The notes below the pieces were generated by a model. The model did not search any database and was not told the origin of the DNA. It was given only the letters and a program-made list of their open reading frames with translations. Made by a program: the position numbers and the translations under genes. Positions 60,381 to 64,000 of a DNA stretch of 64,000 bases are shown piece by piece; the stretch's first letter is position 1; the number at the start of each line of letters is the position of its first letter. The stretch covers positions 632,367 through 696,366 of the forward strand of contig OY282459.1 in NCBI GenBank assembly GCA_958296285.1. Direction: 5' to 3'. This DNA comes from an uncultured Alphaproteobacteria bacterium (GTDB taxonomy: Bacteria; Pseudomonadota; Alphaproteobacteria; JAPOUT01; G958296285).

Positions 60381-60869
60381 TCAGTCCAGCAAGCCCAGCA
60401 TATGCTCCGCGCCTGAGACAGTCGCTTGCGCCGGATTGGGCTCCTCTTCCAAATGCTTCACCACGCCGTCCTCCACGATCATCGCGTAGCGGCGCGAGCG
60501 CGTTCCCATGCCGAAAGAAGAGGCGTCCATCTCCAGCCCCAGAGCTTTGGTGAAGTCGCCATTGCCGTCGGCGAGCATGGCGATGCTCTCCGCCGCGCCC
60601 CTCTCTTTCGCCCAAGCCCCCATGACGAAGGCGTCATTGACCGAGAGACAGGCGATCACGTCCGCGCCTTTGGCGAGAATCGCTTCGGCGTGATCCATAT
60701 AGCCCGGAAGATGACGCTCCGAGCAGGTCGGCGTGAAAGCGCCGGGCACGGCGAAAAGAAGAACGGTCTTCTTGGCGAAAAACTCCGAAACCTTGACAGG
60801 TCTCGGCCCTTTCGGGGTCATTTGCGAGAGCGCCGCTTCGGGCAGCCTCTCTCCGACTTTGATGGTCAT
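60381..60869 (-). CDS. Peroxiredoxin (Prx5-type)
   Basis: This 162-residue peroxidase reduces H2O2 and organic peroxides with thiols. The peroxidatic Cys lies in VPGAFTPTCSERHLPGY, the Prx5 signature. DVIACLSVNDAFVMGAWAKE and LADGNGDFTKALGLEMDAS are typical, and no second Cys in the usual resolving position is evident. It is 6 bp upstream of the outer-membrane protein gene. AGAAGGAGACGAGGC precedes the ATG. Confidence 0.92.
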   Translation of the reverse strand: MTIKVGERLPEAALSQMTPKGPRPVKVSEFFAKKTVLLFAVPGAFTPTCSERHLPGYMDHAEAILAKGADVIACLSVNDAFVMGAWAKERGAAESIAMLADGNGDFTKALGLEMDASSFGMGTRSRRYAMIVEDGVVKHLEEEPNPAQATVSGAEHMLGLLD

Positions 60870-60952
60870 GCCTCGTCTCCTTCTTCTCTTTGGCGGGCGG
60901 ACGAGCCTGTTGTCCGCCCTTCGCGCTCTTTAGCATATTCTCCGCCCGACCA

Positions 60953-63304
60953 TCAACGGGGGCGATTGCGGGAGAGAAAAGCGCGCGCCTCCTCCTCCTC
61001 CATCGGGGCGGCGAAGTAGAAGCCCTGCGCGTAGAGGCAGCCCGCCTCGCGCAGCGCCGGAACGCGCTTTGCCTCATCCACGCCTTCGGCGATCACGTCC
61101 ATGGAGAGCGCGCGCGCCATTTTCGCGATCGCGTGGAAAATCGCCCGCGCCTGCGGATCGGACTCCAAGCCTTGAATCAGAAGCCTGTCTATCTTGATGG
61201 CGTCAAAGGGCAGCGTCTTCAGACATGCGAGGCTGGAATGCCCCGTTCCGAAATCGTCAATGGAGAGGCTGGCCCCGGCGGCGCGGAGCTGTTGGAGAAC
61301 GCGCGACGCTTTGTCGGGATCGCGCATGACCAGACTCTCGGTGACTTCCAGCCTTAGGCTGCCCGGCGCCAGAAAGGCTTCGGCGATGGCGCGCTTCGTC
61401 TCTTGCGCCAGAGTTTCGCGGAAAAGTTCGCGTCTGGAAAGATTGACGCTGACGAAAAGCGGCTCGTCATAGCGATGGGTCAGCTGCCAAGCGCCGATGG
61501 CGCGCGCCGCCCTTTTGAGCGCGTGAAGCCCCAGCGCGTCTATGACGCCGCTCTTCTCGGCGAGCGGGATGAATTCCGAAGGCGGCACCGCGCCATAATG
61601 CGGATGATCCCAGCGCATGAGCGCCTCAAAGCCGACAGACTTCGTGTCTTCCAAGCGCATGATGGGCTGATAGAGCAGGCGAATCTGATTCTTGGAGAGC
61701 GCTTGGCGCAAATCTTTCTCCAAAGTCTTTCGCCGCGCCGCGCGGCTTTCCATAGAGGGATCAAAGATTCGGACGCGCTCGCGCTTTCCGCGCTTCGCCC
61801 GCCAGAGCGCTTTTTCGGCGCGCTCCAAAAGTTCTTTCGCGCCTCCTCTTCCTTTCAAAGAGCGCGGAGCCGCCACGCCCGCCGCGATCGGCAGAGCGAT
61901 GCGGCTTCGCCCCGCCCGCAGCGGCTCTCTCAATCTGTCGCGCAGTCTCCGCGCCTCCTCTTCCGGCGGGCTGGGCGCGCCGGGCGGCAGCAGGAGCGCG
62001 AAACTCTCAACCCCGATCCGCGCCGCCATGCTGCCCGGCGGCGAGGATTGCGAAAGCCGCCGCGCCAGCGCCAAAAGCGCGCTCTCGGCGATGGAAGGAT
62101 CCCGCGCCAAGCCCTCGCCATTTTCATTTTGCGAAAGATCGCTGTGGAAAAGAATGAGAGCCGAATGGCCGGCGTCTCCTTTCTTCGCCTTTTCCATCAT
62201 GCGCTCGGCGCGATCCAAAAGAAGCGCGCGCCCGGGAAGACCGGTGGTCGGATCATGCAGCGCGTGATCTTCGCGCCATTTGCGCTCGGTCACGTCTTTG
62301 AGGAATCCGATGAGCCGTCCCCCGCTGCCCCGTCCCGGCGAGACTCGTCCCGGCGAGACTCCGACATGGAGCTCAAACCATCGGTAATGGCCGGCGGCGT
62401 GGCGGATTCGCAGAAGGAGGCACGCCGCCCCTTTTTTTCGCTCCGCCAAACTTTGGAGCGTCCGCGCGTAATTTTGCCGATCTTCCTCATGGATGAGGGC
62501 GCGGAAGGCGGCTTCGCTGCCCTTCAGCTCTCCAAGCCTCATGCCGAGAAAGGTCTTTTCCACGATCGGCGAGAGGAAGAGCGCGCCCTCTTTTCTGCGC
62601 CAATCCCAGATTCCGTGCCGCGCGGCGGCGGCGGCGAGCGCCGCCGATCGGCCCTCCGCCTCCAGCCTTTGCCGAAAGACGCGCAGATTCGCGATCGTGA
62701 TGCCAAGCGCCAAAAGAGCGGCGGCGCTGTTGGCGAGAAGGGTTTCGCTCTGAGGCGCGGCGAAATGCGAGGCCAGAGCCAAAGACGCGGCCAGGGCGAA
62801 AGGCGCGAAGACAGGCAGAATGGCGGCGAGCTCTTCGGCGTCCCGATGGCGCGGCGAGGCCAGCGCCGCCGCCGCCGCCATCGTCAGAAGGGCGAGGGCG
62901 AGACGCGCCCCCCAAGAGGCGACCGCAGGCGCGAAAAAAAGAAGAAGCGCCGCGATCGCGGCGGGAGTCCAAAGCATATGTTTGTGGCTTTTCGCCGCCG
63001 CGTAAAGAGCGCCGACCTTGGAGAAAGGCGTGGCGGGAAAAATCTGCATCGCGTAATGGAGCGCGGCGGCGGCGAAGAGAATCTCCGAGAGCGCCAGCGC
63101 GCGCGCCGTCAAGGCGGGCGGCGTCTCTTCGGCGAAGGGGAGCGCGGCGGAAAGCGCTGTCAGAAAGAGCGCGGCCAGCGTGAAAAAAGCGAGGGCTTGC
63201 GCTTCCTCGTCTTGGCTTTCGCGCGCGGCGGCGTTAAAAATCAGATTCAGCGCCAAGAGCGCCGAAAGCGCCACCCCGAGAGCCAAATGCGGATTGAGCA
63301 GCAT
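60953..63304 (-). CDS. Membrane-bound GGDEF (degenerate)-EAL protein, probable c-di-GMP phosphodiesterase
   Basis: The protein has 783 residues. Several N-terminal membrane helices (residues about 1-220), a PAS-like sensor (RHGIWDWRRKEGALFLSP...RLIGFLKDVTERKWRE), then a GGDEF domain whose active loop is altered (RIGVESFALLLPPG in place of GGDEF), so no cyclase activity is expected. The C-terminal EAL domain is intact: GFEALMRWDHP, VSVNLSRRELF, LRLEVTESLV, IDDFGTGHSSLACLKTLPFDAIKIDR, DVIAEGVDE. It probably degrades c-di-GMP, lowering biofilm formation. GNAT and M16 genes lie upstream on the same strand. Confidence 0.88.
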   Translation of the reverse strand: MLLNPHLALGVALSALLALNLIFNAAARESQDEEAQALAFFTLAALFLTALSAALPFAEETPPALTARALALSEILFAAAALHYAMQIFPATPFSKVGALYAAAKSHKHMLWTPAAIAALLLFFAPAVASWGARLALALLTMAAAAALASPRHRDAEELAAILPVFAPFALAASLALASHFAAPQSETLLANSAAALLALGITIANLRVFRQRLEAEGRSAALAAAAARHGIWDWRRKEGALFLSPIVEKTFLGMRLGELKGSEAAFRALIHEEDRQNYARTLQSLAERKKGAACLLLRIRHAAGHYRWFELHVGVSPGRVSPGRGSGGRLIGFLKDVTERKWREDHALHDPTTGLPGRALLLDRAERMMEKAKKGDAGHSALILFHSDLSQNENGEGLARDPSIAESALLALARRLSQSSPPGSMAARIGVESFALLLPPGAPSPPEEEARRLRDRLREPLRAGRSRIALPIAAGVAAPRSLKGRGGAKELLERAEKALWRAKRGKRERVRIFDPSMESRAARRKTLEKDLRQALSKNQIRLLYQPIMRLEDTKSVGFEALMRWDHPHYGAVPPSEFIPLAEKSGVIDALGLHALKRAARAIGAWQLTHRYDEPLFVSVNLSRRELFRETLAQETKRAIAEAFLAPGSLRLEVTESLVMRDPDKASRVLQQLRAAGASLSIDDFGTGHSSLACLKTLPFDAIKIDRLLIQGLESDPQARAIFHAIAKMARALSMDVIAEGVDEAKRVPALREAGCLYAQGFYFAAPMEEEEARAFLSRNRPR

Positions 63305-63306
63305 GA

Positions 63307-63891
63307 TCAGTCGGAAGGTCTGCGATCGCTTGGCAGAATCGCGAAAAGAAGATGATCTTCGCGTCTTCCGGCGATCTGCATATAGGAGCGGGCATATCCT
63401 TCATAGGAGAAGCCGCATTTTTCCAAAAGTTTCCGCGATGGCGCGTTTCTAGGAAGACAGGCGGCGGTCACGCGCTTCAGTTGAAGATCGTCAAAGGCGA
63501 AGGCGAGAACCGCGCGCAGCGCCGAGAGCGCGTAGCCCCGCCGCGCATAGGGCTTTCCGATCCAATAGCCCAGCGCCGCGCTCATGCTCGCCCCCGCCTG
63601 CAGATCGTAGAGATTGATCGCGCCGACAAGAGTCGGGCTTTCCCGCAGAAAAATGAAGAAATGATATCCGACTCCCTCATCCACATTTCGCCCATAGTGC
63701 CGCAATTGATGATGAAATTGCGCCCGCGAATAATCTTGATCGTGCCAAAAAGGCTCCCATGGCTGAAGGAAATCGCGGCTCGTCTGCCGCAAAGCCGCCC
63801 AAGCCCGATAATCGGCGAGCGCCGGCGCGCGCAGCAGCACCTCTCCATGCTGGAGCTGCGGGGTCGGATCATGTTGAAACCAGAGACTCAT
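63307..63891 (-). CDS. GNAT-family N-acetyltransferase (RimJ-like)
   Basis: The protein has 194 residues from MSLWFQHDPTPQLQHG; an upstream in-frame TTG is less likely. The RimJ/RimL pattern is visible: VLLRAPALADYRAWAALRQTSRDFLQPWEP, GAINLYDLQAGASMSAALGYWIGKPYARRGYALSALRAVLAFAF (acetyl-CoA loop with Arg/Gly) and LKRVTAACLPRNAPSRKLLEKCGF. It probably acetylates protein N-termini or a small amine. The M16-peptidase, GNAT, EAL order seems to be one operon. Confidence 0.85.
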   Translation of the reverse strand: MSLWFQHDPTPQLQHGEVLLRAPALADYRAWAALRQTSRDFLQPWEPFWHDQDYSRAQFHHQLRHYGRNVDEGVGYHFFIFLRESPTLVGAINLYDLQAGASMSAALGYWIGKPYARRGYALSALRAVLAFAFDDLQLKRVTAACLPRNAPSRKLLEKCGFSYEGYARSYMQIAGRREDHLLFAILPSDRRPSD

Positions 63892-63914
63892 GGCGGAGTT
63901 TGACAAAGGAGGGG

Positions 63915-64000
63915 TCAGGCGAGCCTTGCGGCGAATCTGTCGGGGAGCGCGGGGGGGATCGCGGGGCCGACGACGGCAAGCGCCGGCTTCTCTCTTAAAA
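63915..64000 (-). CDS. C-terminus of an M16-family peptidase (partial)
   Basis: Only the last 28 codons are inside the window. They read KPALAVVGPAIPPALPDRFA and then ARLA before the stop, the usual end of alphaproteobacterial M16 zinc peptidases (xLAVVGPxxxL...IAARLA). The catalytic HxxEH region lies outside. Assignment rests on this tail and on the common M16-GNAT gene order. Confidence 0.5.
   Translation of the reverse strand, partial: LREKPALAVVGPAIPPALPDRFAARLA

Overview
This 64-kb window is chromosomal DNA from an alphaproteobacterium. The evidence is a 16S rRNA gene with the short alphaproteobacterial V3 loop, the rnhB-ccrM-mutY-DUF721-dsbA-smc gene order, an F0 ATP-synthase operon with separate b' and b subunits, and an ispH-thrB-rnhA neighbourhood. 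Most genes are GC-rich. Several accessory genes (restriction-like nucleases, a reverse transcriptase, methyltransferases) are visibly more AT-rich. I cannot name the genus.

Layout. 0.3-2.8 kb: two outer-membrane porins. 3.1-8.9 kb: nrdA with two NrdR boxes, then nrdB, separated by a PD-(D/E)XK nuclease gene, with an HNH endonuclease gene behind nrdB. 8.9-12.4 kb: an accessory hotspot next to tRNA-Thr. It holds a DRT2-like reverse transcriptase with a structured upstream leader, a degenerate tRNA-Thr copy, a 46-bp tRNA-Thr 3'-end duplication, and a two-gene unit of a 53-aa Pro/Arg-rich protein and a two-TM protein. 12.65-16.9 kb: 16S rRNA, then a cassette of two DNA methyltransferases and a 145-aa unknown, then tRNA-Ile; no 23S follows. 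17-27.5 kb: housekeeping and envelope genes (VOC, MAPEG, a phosphotransferase pair, DsbD, acyl-CoA ligase, EamA transporter). 27.6-38.8 kb: a long minus-strand operon resembling acyclic-terpene/branched acyl-CoA degradation (AtuA-like protein, enoyl-CoA hydratase, biotin-dependent carboxylase, two acyl-CoA dehydrogenases), followed by NERD, ankyrin and DUF3800 genes. 39-51.5 kb: acuI, radical SAM, rnhB, ccrM, mutY, DUF721, dsbA, smc and the F0 ATP synthase. 51.5-56.2 kb: the glycine cleavage operon behind a tandem glycine riboswitch. 56.2-64 kb: a lipoprotein, ispH, a thrB-rnhA in-frame fusion, an outer-membrane protein, peroxiredoxin, a GGDEF/EAL protein, a GNAT enzyme and the end of an M16 peptidase.

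Two things stand out. First, the left two-thirds of the window carries about a dozen intergenic arrays of nested G/C-rich palindromes sharing the same modules. DNA to the left of an array is strongly G+T-rich on the + strand and DNA to the right strongly C+A-rich, whatever the gene orientation, fading within about 1 kb. This looks like a mutational scar of strand-specific cytosine deamination around recurrent breaks, and I know of no described system that matches it. Two accessory cassettes (the nuclease between nrdA and nrdB, and the methyltransferase cassette behind 16S) appear to split such arrays. Second, the DRT2-like reverse transcriptase has a roughly 300-nt structured, gene-free leader containing a 123-nt stop-free frame, as expected of a template-ncRNA defence system; here it lies behind a tRNA-Thr copy.
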